From assembly GCF_037975245.1 (NCBI RefSeq), contig NC_092572.1:23294489-23358488 (forward strand): DNA of 64,000 bases. The letters run 5' to 3'. The stretch is from Apostichopus japonicus. Taxonomy: Eukaryota > Echinodermata > Holothuroidea > Aspidochirotida > Stichopodidae. Below the pieces are notes generated by a model. That model was given only the letters and a program-made list of their open reading frames with translations. It made no database searches and had not been told where the DNA came from. Made by a program: the position numbers and the translations under genes. Below, one piece after another: positions 35,567 through 48,600 of the stretch. Positions within the stretch are counted from its first letter, which is position 1. The number at the start of each line of letters is the position of its first letter.

Positions 35567-38500
35567 CTGTTGGGGTGGGGAGGGGGAGGGGGTGAGGGGA
35601 AGCAAGCATCAACATTATAAAAAAGCAGTTTGCCAAAGAGATTTCTCACCATGAATAAAGCAGCTTTATGATGTTATGTAACATGAGATAAACAAAGACC
35701 ATGTTAAGTCTTTCAGCAGCTTCAAGGCATGTCCTCACACACCTAGCAGCGACTGACTACTGGCGAATAGTAAAAACCCATTGACATACTGTGACTTGAA
35801 ACAGTTGTGCAAACTGGAGGTAAATAATGGATCCTACTTATTCTTCTCCATTAATCTCTTGTGCAACCACAACCGTTTCCTACGACTCCTGGCAGCCAGT
35901 GAGGGTTGCCATGACGACCACTCAAAACCTGCTTTTGATCCACAGAGATAAAACACTGTAAGGTACCATTGCTACTTTACAAATATCTCAATGGAATGTT
36001 ACATCCAGTAGTTATAGGATCTTGTACAGATCAAAGCGTTTCATTTGGTTACCATGACTACGACTCTTAACCTGATTTTTATCCAATGCTGAAATGTACT
36101 TAAAACATATTTCATTGTGTATTCATACGAACTAGTGACATGAATATTCGTATGTGGCCAGTACACAAAGTGACGTCTATTTCATTGTCTTATCAGCAAA
36201 ATCATGTGAAATGATTTCCCATATGTATGTTAATAATTGAAAATTCGAAGGAAAATTAAATTGTATCATCTTTTAATATAATGACACATTAAATCTCACA
36301 GGCTTGCTGTCATTTATCATTGTGTACACATTTCAAGTTGTGTTCGTTTGTGCTAAACCAATGCTGACACAGTGTTATTAGGTTAGTACTATACAACTAA
36401 TTGAATGTTACAATAAACCAGCAGACAGGTTTCCAAGTGCAAAATTTACTGCATTTTACACAAATTTGCATGGTTGCTATGACTACTCACAACTTGATTT
36501 TGAGCAAAGACTAGACTAGACACCACTAGACAGAGATGTTAATACATAACTAAATGCTACACTGCACTCAGTAAGCAACAGTTATCCATTAGTTGCAAGG
36601 GACTTCCTTTGGTTTACACAAATTTGCATGTGGTCGTCACGACTACTCACGACTTGATTTTGAGCCCATACAGACACGACTCCACTAGATACGGATGCTA
36701 TGATTGGCCTGACTGGATGCCAAACGACATCTAACAGAAGCTCTCCTCTCGTTCCGTGTAAGATCTTAACCAGGTTGCCGTACTTCTTTTCCCAGATGTA
36801 AAGAGCGTGCTGCCGAGCCGAACCTGAAACATCAAACAAATCATCACATCATGAGAGATTTCTGACTGAACCCATGGGCAAAAACACATTTCAGCACTGC
36901 CAGGTAACCAGTGTTACCATATTTCTGTTTTGTCTGTAGGTCTCTACAGATTTAACAATAATATTTCAGGCTCCTTTAAAGAATGACTTTATGCTAAATT
37001 CCAGTCTTGACATGTTTTAAGCCCAAGAAAGAAAAGAACAGAATAAATGTGTGTGTCGCTATTCCAGATTACAAGATAATCACCTGTTAAATATGTTTAA
37101 TCTTCAGAAAGCTCCTTTAAGATTTAATTGGTGATGATGTCACCGCCTCAGCATAGCTTAAATTGTAATAACTCCACCAACACACATTCTTTTTACTTCA
37201 TATACACAACAGAACATCCTTGGATGACCTTAAAAACAATTCATCCATGACAACATTTGTAAGCACATCATAAACATGTCATTTGTGAACATTTAATTCT
37301 TGTTTACCCTTTTAGATTTATCTTGCATCTGAGGAACTGATAGTCTGTGTAGTAGACTACAACCTCCAGTCACTTTAACCAATGAACATCAACTATTTAA
37401 AGGGTCATTCCTTAAGACCTAAATGTGGTATAAGAAATAACACCTGGACCGATAGCAGTGTTTTAAGACAGTCTAAAACAGTAACGTCCTTTAAGTAGTT
37501 TATATTTTACGACAGGCATTACATCTTTTCAAGTCACCACCATTCATCAGTAAGTTTACATATTGATTCTTCATGACCAGCAATCAATGTCCACCAAATG
37601 CTACGTAATAAGCGATTTAAACTCCCACATACCTCTGCAACATGCTTCTAAGGCATAATACAAAAACTCTACATACACACACATTGCACAAGTAATTTCT
37701 TTCGCCTGATTTCAGTCCAACAAGAAATGTTCATCTGTTAAACACGCCATCGAAATTGACTTGTCTGATGGTTGTCCAGAAAGAAAACTCACCTCCAACG
37801 ACATACTCGCCATCTCCCGAGAAGCAGCATTTCTTCCACGGGGTTCTATTTACGAGATCCTGCAGCTTCTGTATCGGTTCCGGCTCCCCTGATCTGCCGC
37901 ACATCAAGACCTCGTTACAGTCGTAAACCCTGATGACTCTGTCAGCCGTATTCACCAGGAAACAACTGTTTGGACAGAGGTGAATAATAATAACAAATCC
38001 CACTGGCATTTAGCCAGTAAATTATTGAAAATATTTGTTCAAACAGCCTGAATTTCAGGACCTGCAGTTAGATCAGACTGAATTTTTGTTGGCTTTTAGT
38101 GAATAATAAAGTTAGGTGCTTAAATTACAAAGCCCTGCATACGAAAATGTTCTCCTCTGGCAATCTTTGTTGTGACTCCCCTAGGCTAGGTCACAGCCTA
38201 TCAATTTGTAATTCTCCGATATATATACTCCCCGGTGATTAAAAATTAAATCACATATTGATACAGGACTCAGAACATAAAGAAGAAAAAACAACAGAAG
38301 CTTTAATAAGGTAATTGCTTGAGAGGTACAAGTCAATGACGGGAGGATGGCTTACCCGCCTCTTCTGGCAAACTCAATTGATTTGATGGCGGTAGAACTG
38401 CTGGTACCAGTGGTGACCTTGAAAGAAGCCTTTAGATCCAAGCTTTCTGTCGTAAAAACTAACATCTGTCGAAAGAAAGAAGAAAAAAAAATTAAAGGAA

Positions 38501-41500
38501 AAACCAAAAAGTCAAAGACAATGCCACATGGAATGAACACAAATAACAATAAATCTAAGGCCTTGTGATGTCTTGAAATGGAGCAGACATTGTCACTGAT
38601 GTTGCGAACATTTTGTTACCGTAAGAAATTACACAAAATGAGAAACCCATTACAATGCTCAGTTAAGCTGCACTACAGATAACCAAGCAAAACTACAATA
38701 CTTTTGTATGATTTTCAAATTTGGTTATCATTTCCATGAGGTTAAAAACTTGAAAGAAGTTTCCTGGGAAGGAAAAAAAATATTTGTTTGAACAGAAGGC
38801 ATCCATAATTTCCATAAAGTTCAAAATAAGAAGCCCACCTCTAGAAATAGGTCAGTGTGTTATAGATTCATAACCAGCAGACCTATTCTGGGACAGTAAT
38901 TTTTAATGAGGCGGGACTCATCAATTAATTTCGCAAAGTCAAGTCATTTCAAAAGTAAAATCACCACAACAAGTTTGTGAAAGGTTTCCTCGTAGAGAGG
39001 ATACAGTCACTCCGACCTATGACTTAACTTGAGTCCGGAAGACAACCTTCGATGACTTTCCACAACTTAAAATGGAGTTACTTGCACCAAGCCTGTAACT
39101 TATTGTTGTTGATCAAATCACCAAAAGCTAGCAACCAAATACAGCAGTCCCTTAAATATTGTAGGTATACAGCATCAGTTAAGTTCATCTAACAGAATAT
39201 ATGGACCAGCAGAGCATGAGACTAGAACAAGGAGGTACTAATGAGTAACATTTTACAAAGTAAAAGGAGATCTAAATATTACCTTTCCTTTAGCATTTCC
39301 TGTGTAAATATATTCTCCTCGTCTATCAAAGGAAGCCACGATAGTTGTGTCAGACTAAAAACAGATAATAAAAAAAATGTGGAGGAAAGATATCAAAAAA
39401 GGTAGTTACTGTAAATGCACCAGTTATGAATGTAGTACATCTTAGCACAGATCAAAACTATGATGAAATGTATGAACTAACAACATCTTGTCCAACATTT
39501 ACAACTGACATGTGTTTCTCACTGAGATACCAAGACATCTATAATGTACATTCATTTTCTTCAAAGCACTCATACTGACAATATAAGCAGCATGAACTGC
39601 TCATACTGTCAGTATGAGTGCTTTGAAGCATGATATGACAAGACAGTATAGAGACTTGGTACTAGCATTAGAATCGGATAAACATTAGGAACTGTTCATA
39701 CTGTCAGTACCAGTGCTTTGAAGCATGATATGATAGGACAGTATAGAGTGGTATTAGCATCAGGAAAATTATTTCAACATTTTATTATTTAAATAACTAC
39801 GAAAATCAATCCAGTGTCAGAACACTAAGTATTTTGTAACAGGTATGCAATTGGAACATTTACCAAAGCTTATTACTGTGCTTGCTACAAAATCCTATTT
39901 GTGGAAATTTTGGTCTTGGCTTTCAACTTTACCTTGAAGATTCCTTACATACACCAGCAACAAAAATCAAACCTATTTAGAGCTTTGCCAAAACATCACA
40001 ATGCCAAAAAGTTTTGCATATTGTATCCACCCAGTATTGTATTTCTGTAAAGAGGTAAGCTTTGTCATGCCCGCCGGTTATGAATAACAGCTGGAATACA
40101 GAAACCAAAGAATATAAACAAATAAATCAATCAATCAATCAATAAATCAATCAAGTCAAATACTTACATCTTCATCCAGTGGTATTGTTTTGTAAGATCC
40201 ATCCATGTGCAACAGGACGGGTGCGTGCTTCATCGGACAAACCAAAACTTTTTGTCTGTTGAAGACGAGAAAAGAACAGCATCAATTGAAATATTCCAAC
40301 GTATTGAAAAAGTATAAACTCCCAAGGCAGAAAATGTTACTCTTGTATTTAAAAGAAGATTCAAATATTTCAAAAAGCTAATTGAAGACTGTTTTTTTTT
40401 TAAATATCTTGATTCTTGCTGCAGAGAATATGTTAGAGTAATGTCAGGATTGCAAAGGGCCTTCACAAGCTTTGCATTTTTCTTGTAATCTTGATGTGTA
40501 CATTAATCACAGAAGTTTGGCATATCTGCCCTCACGATGCCACTGACAGTGCTGTTGCCACACAGTTCACAGTTAATTTTAATTGATAAGACTTTGAATA
40601 TTCATAGCGATATCATTTGCTACATACTATCTATAGTATGTTTATACCTACTAGGTTTCGTATAGTGAATGCTGTAACTTCCCTGCGATTGCTTTGAAAC
40701 GTCGAACTTTGACCTTCCAAGCATCCCTACAAATCGGTCCAATTGATTTCTTACAATCCATCAATCTACTGGGTGTTATTACTTCCTTGTCAGTTCCCAT
40801 TCAATAAATTGACAACAGATTAACAGATAGGGGTTTGTTAAATATAACTAAAAGCCAAACCTTGTGCCTTCAAAAACTTTTCTACAAGATATAAGAATTC
40901 AGGCCAATTTGTCTCATTCAATAAACTGTCACTTTAATACCCCCTGGATGCCAGAAGAAACACTTCAGAGAGTTCCAACATTACATAACAATACCCTAGT
41001 TAAAGATCTACCATCTCTGTTTTGCAGAGGTTCGGCATTAACTAAATATCCGGAATCTGGCGAGGTAGGTATTTGTTTCGATAAGCAAAAGTTTCTGTTG
41101 GGCATAAAATTAGCATTGTGTGGCCGTGACATTTTGGTCACATAAAATATGCTGAACAATGTACATGTTTATATCTTTCGGTCATGTGATATCAATACTT
41201 ACGAGTTTCTCGGGTGAAACTGGATGTTGAGGACGGGAGACGGGAACCTGTAGCGTTGTGTGCAGTCACCAGTCATGACGTCCCACACTGATATCATGTT
41301 ATCTGTTGATGCGCTCAGTAACTGGTGACCGTTACGGCTCCAACTGAGGGAGAGAATGTTCATGAAGATCGAAAATATAATTCGAGGAATTGAATGCTAG
41401 CAAAAACATAAGCCGGAACATTAAGCTTAGGATTTTCGAGGCTTTATTAAAGAGTATTATTTTGTACTATTGCGAACTGTGGGGCACAACGAAGGATCTT

Positions 41501-44500
41501 GATCGCAAAATTGACACTTTTCAAAGGAGACTACTTCGTAATATTTTCAACATTAGATGGACCAATAACCAATTGGTTATCAAATGATGAGCTCTACAAT
41601 GAAACCAACCAAACACCTTGGTCATCCATAGTCACACATAGAAGATTTCGGTCATGTAGCAAGACTCCAGGAGGACGCTCCAGCAAAGGTTGCTTTAAGA
41701 GAAGCATTGAGACATACTGCTAAACCAGTAGGAAGGCCCGTAACTACCTTGCTTGGAAAAATAAAGTCGCAATTTAAGGACGTTAACATTAACAATTTAG
41801 AGCAAGCAATAAACCTTGCACAAGATCGTGATACGTGGCGGAGGTTAATCACTGAGCATGTCGGATAGACGAGACTCAACTTGTTACTACTACTAATCGA
41901 TTCTTTGTCACAGAAAGGGCTCTTCACAGTGGAAGAAAAGTCTCACAAGAAAAACGAGAGATGGAGAAATAACAACCATCCATAATAACCATATCATTAC
42001 CATTCCTTTACATGGTACAGAATATTATTGCCAAAATCTGTTATACTTATTTATGTCGGCACAAGTATCGGGTGAGGGTGGAAGCCTGGCAAAGGTAGGA
42101 GTTATATAAATTTGAATGCTTATGCCACCCTGTATATTTGACTGGTTGGATGAGCACAGTTTGTAATTAATGCTGATATACTGTGCTGCTAAGGACTGGG
42201 TCCCAGTGTGGGGTACATTAATAGGACTGTATGGCTGTGGGCCTCTTTAGCTTTCGTCTATTTGTAGACTCGTGATTTTGGCAGAGTTCACACTTACCTG
42301 ACAGAGCAGACAGGATGGACGTGTGCACTAAGAATCTTGGCGATCCCTCTGGTCAGGAAATCCCAGATGACGACACGGCCATCGTTACATCCAACTGCCA
42401 GCAGTGTGCCTCTCTTATTGAAGGCACACGTCAGTGCTAAGCTGATGCAATCTAAAGTGCCATCACTTTCCTGTTAGAGAAGAAAAAGGAGCATTCATGC
42501 TTGGTTTAGTTCCTTGATAGCCTTTGCCAGTATGTAAATGGGTCACTCCTTGACTGTACAATACTGTAATCAAGGCAGATCTTTAATAGAACTTTGTCCA
42601 GTTGTCTAAGATCATCAAACTCCTGATCACCAAACACCAAACAGATCACCAAACACCACCTAACCCTAACCCACCAAACACCCTAACCCTAAAGATCACC
42701 AAACAGGTTTGGACAATTGAAAAACAAGTTTGGAGGTTCAACTTGCACCTTGTCTGACGGATAACTGGTTGTATACACATAAAATACCCCCAAGTAGATA
42801 AAATCATAAAATGGTATCACCCTGAAAGGTTGTGTGCTACAATGAACACCAAACCTGCCCACCTCTCTTACAATTTCCAAACTAGTATTTCTTATTTTGC
42901 TACACTTCTTTAGGGACAACTATATTTGCTGTTAATAGCACAACCAAAAAAGTAAGGACAGATTGTCGGAGCCTGGACAAAAAGAAAAAAGCCTTAAAAT
43001 TTGTCCTGTTAGGCTTCGGTTATTTGTATGCTATATTATAAACCTACATGTAATGGATTTAGCTAAATACATGGTTCCTATTAGAATACATGATAATTTG
43101 CTACATGCAGTTTATATTCAAATCTTGTTGCAAGCTTAAGTACCTGTGTTTGGTGTATGTAGATGTTTAGCACTTCGATTCAATTAATTCAGTTAACCAG
43201 AATGAATTACTGTATTTCGTTACGTATATATTAATTACACTTCTACTGTACAAGATCTACAATGTTCCCTAAAATGCAATAAAACTCCACAACTACTGTA
43301 CTGTACATGATATGCATTATGTGTACACTTTTCACTATACACATGGACAATGTTCACTTGTGTCTAGATGCAACAGGACTAGCCCTCTTTTCTCAGTAAC
43401 TTAGATCTAGACATGGTGAACTTCTACCAAATAACCAAACGAAATCAAACACTAACAAATCAGGTGCAATTGCTGTCATTTATGAATATTCATGACGGTA
43501 AATAAATGTGTGACCTTGCTTGGCTGAGATCAGACACATTCAAAATATTGCGTCACTCTAATATTTATAATAATTGTGAATACAAAATCAAAGGAGAAAC
43601 AGGAAAGAAACAGAAAGGAGAAACAATGCAATCGAATACACAAAACTAAAGAGGAAGGCATGAATGCAATCATCAAACAATGAATTTTACCTCTGGAAAG
43701 TTTTGCCCAAACGATTCTGAAAGGAAATAAAAATTTTTAAAAAATTCCAAATTAAATGTTTGAATGAACGTTTAAAGGAGCATGTGAATAAATTAGTGTA
43801 ATCTGAAAGTCACTTTATAACTTATATACTGGTTGATCCCAGTAACCACAAAATGGATTCAATTATCAAAAATAAATGAGCAGATATTTTTGTTTGTTCC
43901 TTCCAGTAAGAAGAAGTGCTCATAGATCTGGCTGATTTCATTTCATTATATATTTGATCCAATCAAAAAGCAGTATACAAACAACAAAGTATGAAAACAC
44001 AAAGCGGATCAAGATGTACAAAAGGAAACCAAATTCCTGCAGCCCGGGGGCTTGTACACCCTTACAATAAGAGACCTAGACCTACAGTAAAATAAATATA
44101 TAAATACAGTATATAATATTCACAAATAAACCATAAGATATATAAGAATTAAAAATGACAAATTACACATGTGATAAAGCTAAGAAATGTTCCGTAATAA
44201 TGCACACAAATGACACCAAGATTTATTCATATCAGTTGTGTGCTGATCAATTTCAAATTGTGATATTTTTAAGCTTTGAACACCCTCTCCGAGTTTTGCA
44301 TGTATATATTTCTATTATTGGAAATTTAACTCCCTTAAAAATAACCAAAATTACCTCAACATGATACCACGACTCTCTGGGACCTGACCTGTCTGACATA
44401 TATTGAGATCATTACATTTCTGAGGAACTACACATAGGCCTATAAAAAAAACCCATACAGTTGAGTAATGTGAACTTTTCCTTGATAGGCCTAGACATCG

Positions 44501-44636
44501 TTGATCAAACCCTTAACTTAGGCCTATGTGCCTATTATGAGCCCACCATGCTACTACAAGTACAACTATCTGCTGTGCCTAACTGACTGTTTAGAAAGAA
44601 AATATTGAAATACTTACCAAGAAGTTGAAGATTCAT
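31380..44636 (-). CDS. RBBP5: Retinoblastoma-binding protein 5, WD40 subunit of SET1/MLL complexes
   Basis: Complete, 14 exons, 510 codons (human 538), all phases consistent. RBBP5 is a nuclear core subunit, with WDR5, ASH2L and DPY30, of the H3K4 methyltransferases. Start: ATG at 44636-44634, giving [15 protein letters not shown], nearly the human N-terminus; exon 1 codes only 19 nt and exon 2 only 26. Stop at 31382-31380. The N-terminal two thirds form the WD40 propeller; the tail carries the ASH2L/WDR5-binding segments. The only other notable features are in the introns: a LINE fragment, a SINE, a minisatellite, telomere-like motifs and recopied exon 9 ends. It faces ETFB head-to-head. Identification is very secure; exon coordinates are in the next two entries. 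Confidence 0.97.
33545..33920 (+). repeat. 22-23-bp minisatellite in RBBP5 intron 11
   Basis: About 16 imperfect copies of a unit reading TTTCCTGTGTAAAAATACTA, with length variation in the A run. Confidence 0.95.
34985..35172 (-). mobile_element. SINE family 4, tRNA-derived, in RBBP5 intron 10
   Basis: Read on the minus strand: GGATAGCTCAGTTAGTAGAT (D-arm and A box), an anticodon-like arm GGGCTTGTGACCC, then GATTCGAATCGGTC (B box), followed by a non-tRNA body of about 110 bp. The acceptor stem does not pair, so it is a SINE rather than a tRNA gene. It shares no body with family 1. Confidence 0.7.
35905..36540 (-). repeat. Degenerate recopies of the RBBP5 exon 9 3' end in intron 9
   Basis: The last bases of exon 9 and its donor (GCTCAAAATCAAGTC then GTGAGTAGTC, minus strand) with flanking intron recur at 36451-36540, where GTGAGTAGTC is intact, and more weakly near 36040-36090 and 35905-35960. 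Copies also share the TTTACACAAATTTGCATG intron flank. Confidence 0.7.
36651..44636 (-). CDS. RBBP5: RBBP5 exons 1-9: N-terminus and WD40 propeller
   Basis: Exons: 1, 44618-44636; 2, 43691-43716; 3, 42298-42470; 4, 41203-41343; 5, 40168-40255; 6, 39283-39354; 7, 38356-38465; 8, 37793-37965; 9, 36651-36823. Diagnostic stretches in order are [113 protein letters not shown] and [20 protein letters not shown]. Each is nearly the same as in vertebrate RBBP5. All donors are GT and all acceptors AG. Confidence 0.96.
39553..39765 (-). repeat. Palindrome-bearing repeat family 3, copy 2
   Basis: Two inverted or direct runs of the arm AGTGCTTTGAAGCATGATAT, with a perfect-looking hairpin core TCATACTGTCAGTATGAG. 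The right half, reverse-complemented, matches 30895-30995. It lies in RBBP5 intron 5. Confidence 0.75.
41375..41867 (+). pseudogene. 3' end of a non-LTR retrotransposon ORF2, frameshifted
   Basis: Plus-strand frames encode [18 protein letters not shown] and [18 protein letters not shown], then after frame changes [20 protein letters not shown] and [20 protein letters not shown], ending [16 protein letters not shown] and a stop at about 41867. This order is typical of the C-terminal region of LINE reverse-transcriptase proteins. At least two frameshifts break it and no reverse transcriptase core remains. It is antisense in RBBP5 intron 3. Confidence 0.88.
42655..42693 (+). repeat. Short telomere-like CCCTAA motifs
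   Basis: CCTAACCCTAACCC and, 9 bp later, CCCTAACCCTAAAG, inside a CACCAAACAC-rich stretch of RBBP5 intron 2. About four units in all. Confidence 0.7.
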
Positions 44637-45680
44637 TGCCCTTACGATTCTACTCCTCGGCAAGGCTTGAATTTGTAAGTTTGGCGAGGTTAGGCCGTAG
44701 CCTACTGTATATTCCTAAGTTAACTTAGTTCTATGCTAGGCCCACTGGGAGTGGGACTGCTAACGACAGTAACGTTACAAGGCGATAGATCTCTGCCACC
44801 AAGTGACCTGTAACTAACGCTATATTTTACCTCTTTAACTCAGTTTTACTGAAATTAAGGTTCGTCATAGTAAGGCCTACTGAAGCCTTTGTAGGTCCCT
44901 GGCATGTAATTGTTTGGTGTTGTCTTGCTATATACTACTTACTAGTTGTGTATGCCTAGGCTATTGTATTACTATTAGTAATAGTGTTGTATTTTTCACA
45001 ACTACATTGGCGCTCTTAAAATATAACATTACTTGTAAGGAAAGCCGTTTTGGACCTAAATCAGCTACACGACTAAAACACGATAACAGATATATACCAC
45101 GTAGCCGTGTTGCACCTATTCCAAAAAGATTTCCATTGAGGAAAATCAGCATGCTATTGAATTACTTAGAACTATTAGTGTAAATTTTTAGCTAAAAGCT
45201 ATGATTATTTTACTAGGGGCTGAAATTCTTGAGCCTATTAGCCCAACATTTCTTAGTTCTGAGGAGTATATAGTTGTTCAGTTGCAGTTACTTACAGTTG
45301 GAATTATCAATGACACAATGACCGCTTACTTACCAATCATATACATTAAAATTTACACAAATCTACTAGATATGTTCAACTTAGCCAAAGCAAATCTCCA
45401 CCCACCTTCCCCTCCCCTCCCCCTACCTGCCGGGCAAAAAAATAAAATGAAAATCACAGCACAGCACATTTTTCACTTCGTTGCTAACGGGGTTTGCTAC
45501 ACTCACCGTTGTATTTTTATGCTAGCTTCAAGACATGAAAAGTCTTGCTCAAACCACTCGCTTTGCATTTCGTTATGTGTACACTGCACGCACACGTAAT
45601 TTAACATTTACACAGTACCTAGGCTAACGGTGAAGTTACTAACCAGTGGTAGAACGTTCTCAAAAAAAAGTGTTGCAAAC
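44637..45680. promoter_or_regulatory. Divergent intergenic region, RBBP5 and ETFB
   Basis: 1,044 bp separate the two start codons, which point away from each other. No exon could be supported here, and there is no clear TATA box at either side. Both 5' UTRs and promoters must lie within it or start here. The two genes are unrelated housekeeping genes, and a shared bidirectional promoter is an inference from spacing only. Confidence 0.5.
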
Positions 45681-48600
45681 ATGGCTTTACGAGTTCTCGT
45701 CGGAGTTAAAAGAGTAATTGATTATGCTGTCAAGGTTAGATATAAATGTTTCATAACCTATGATTTTTGAATTCCAGTTTTTCAAAGCTTTACTGAAAGA
45801 ATGCGGGACTAGCCTAGGCTTTACTAACTTCACTACTGTTGGGAATACAATCGTCTAACTTGTTAGAGCCCAATGTAAACCTTAACGAAAATGAGGAAAG
45901 TGACCTTCAAATGATATAGGCATTTGACAGTAACTTAGGCCTATAATTTGTTGGGAGTTTTGAGTTGCTAGGCCATGGTAGGCAATTTTAAATGAGAGAG
46001 AAAGATTTAACAGGAAACAATTTAGGGTATTTGGTTTGAACTGCCAGATTAATTTATATAGTTACTTAGTACAGTAGGCTAGTCCTAGTGTTTTTTCCTG
46101 AGTCAAACTACTAACTAGCCTAGAGGCTACTCCAGTTTCATAACAGAACAACAATCCATTATGTCAGAACGACACAAATTGTGATTTGGTCTCCAAAATG
46201 GCTGCTACAAACATTGCTTGTCCAGCTTTCATTACCTTAGTATAGGACTATGTCAAACAGTTTTTTTATGTGCTAGCCAATAAGTGCACATTCTTTGTTT
46301 AAGTTTAGTCACCTAGAATCATTTCTGAATGACAAGGAAACACCTCCTCACTATTCACAGCTGACCCAAGAAACATTTGCAGCAGTCTCAATTCTTTGTA
46401 AATGTGCTATATTGCAAAGTTTGAATTGTTTTGCATAACTAGTTTGCTATCATGAGTTTTATGGGAAAGATTTTGGGAGTTACCTGGTATGTGTTTACCC
46501 ATGATTCATGCCTTGGGGTCCATATAAGGCGGATCCCAGCCATACAGTATTTGTCGTATCCTAATTGTGCGTATTGTTAAATTTCTTGTAGATCCGTGTG
46601 AGACCAGATAATCTTGGTGTGGTTACAGAAGGAGTTAAACACAGCATGAATCCATTCGATGAAATTGCTATAGAAGAAGCAATGAGACTGAAAGAAAAGA
46701 AGATCGCAAAGGAAATCATTGCTGTCAGTTGTGGACCAAAACAGAGCCAAGTAAGCTAACTGGAACTGGTGGGCAATTTACATGAATATCCAAACAAGTG
46801 TCAGTCAGAACTAAGAGCCTTTATATAGCATGTAACATGTGAAAACCAAGAACTTAAAATGTAGATTCAAAAAACAAAATCATAATTTTGAACTTATTTG
46901 GGGGGGTCTTAAATATGAAAGAATAAGTAGCTGACAACCTTTATCCATTAATGCACGGAAATTTGAATACTGAGTTTAGAATCTTTGTACTGGCCTTAAC
47001 AAATTTCAAACAAGAAGCACAGCAAAGATAATCTCTATTATTTGATGCATTGGAATTAAGCAGCTTTGCTAATGTACCTTAATCTAGTTATCAAGGACCT
47101 GAACATCCTAACGGATAGACTGCAGTTGTGTTTTTCATTTTCATTTTTATTGAAACCAGTATAAATATAGCATATTATTAAAAAAAAGGAAAACCATGAT
47201 AGATAAGATGTTCAAATGATTGCACAACAAGAAAGCGTTAAAACTATGTACATTACTAGAACTAGGTGAAACAATTAAAGAATATGAAAACCATGATAGA
47301 TAAGATGTTCAAATGATTGCACATCAAGAAAGCATTAAAACTATGTACATTACTAGAACTAGGTGAAACAATTAAAGAATATGAAAACCATGATAGATAA
47401 GATGTTCAAATGATTGCACATCAAGAAAGCATTAAAACTATGTACATTACTAGAACTAGGTGAAACAATTAGTAAAATTAAATAAAAGGTTCCAAATTAC
47501 CAAATTTAATGTATATTGCAGCACGGTAGATGAAAGAGTTCTTATAAAGTTGAATTCTATATTTTGGCAAGATATGAGGGTCCTAAGATTCCTGGTCGCT
47601 TTCACCAACAGACAATTAATTGGCCCATGTAGTGTAATTCATATATCATTACCATGTTTTAATAATATTTGTCTTCTGTCTCTACCAGGAAACGATCAGG
47701 ACAGCTTTGGCCATGGGAGCAGATAGAGGTATTCACGTCGAGATAGCGCAAAAGGATTACGAGAATTTAGCACCCCTGCATGTGGCCAAGATATTTGCAA
47801 AACTAGCCAAGGATGAAGACATTAATTTAATCCTGCTCGGTAAACAGGTACGATTACCGGCTTATCACCGTCATTCCCACTATACAGTTACAAAGCATCA
47901 AGTTTGCACTGTAGTGTCCAGAAAACTAGTCTATTCATTGCTTTGATCCTTCCAACTTAAATGGCTTCCAAGCTGCAAACCATTGTCAATGTCATTGACT
48001 TACTGAATACAAACTGGTTTCAAAAGTCAAAACTGGAATGAAAAAAAACGGGGGGGGGGGGGGGAGGCGGTGGTGTGAGGGAGGACGAGAGTGGGTTGTA
48101 ATAGGGATTGGGGTTACAGATGTCAGAATAGCTTTTTAGGGCCTGCATTATTATTCCAGACAGATTTAGACAAATCGAGCAAACACAATCGAGATGTTAG
48201 TAAAAAAAATTATGTTCGGTTCATGGAGTAACAAATTTACTGAAAATAATAAAGATAGGAAAGGAGGGACTATCAGAGGTAGGAAGAGGATTGCATTGGA
48301 AGCAAAACAATATAATTAACAAAAAGCCACTTGGGAGAATTTAATGGTTATATATATATTTTTTTAGTAATTAGATTTATCTTATCAGTCAGGTCGCAAT
48401 TCGAACAATTGTTTTGAGGAGCAGGATACAGAACAGAACCATTTACGGCCGGTTCAAGCTTGTCATTCCAACTTTCTTTTCCAGGCCATCGATGGGGACA
48501 ACAATCAGACAGGACAGATGACGGCTGCCCTGCTAGATTGGGCGCAGGGTACCTTCGCATCTGAAGTCACGATAGAGGGCGACAGTATGAAAGTTCTACG

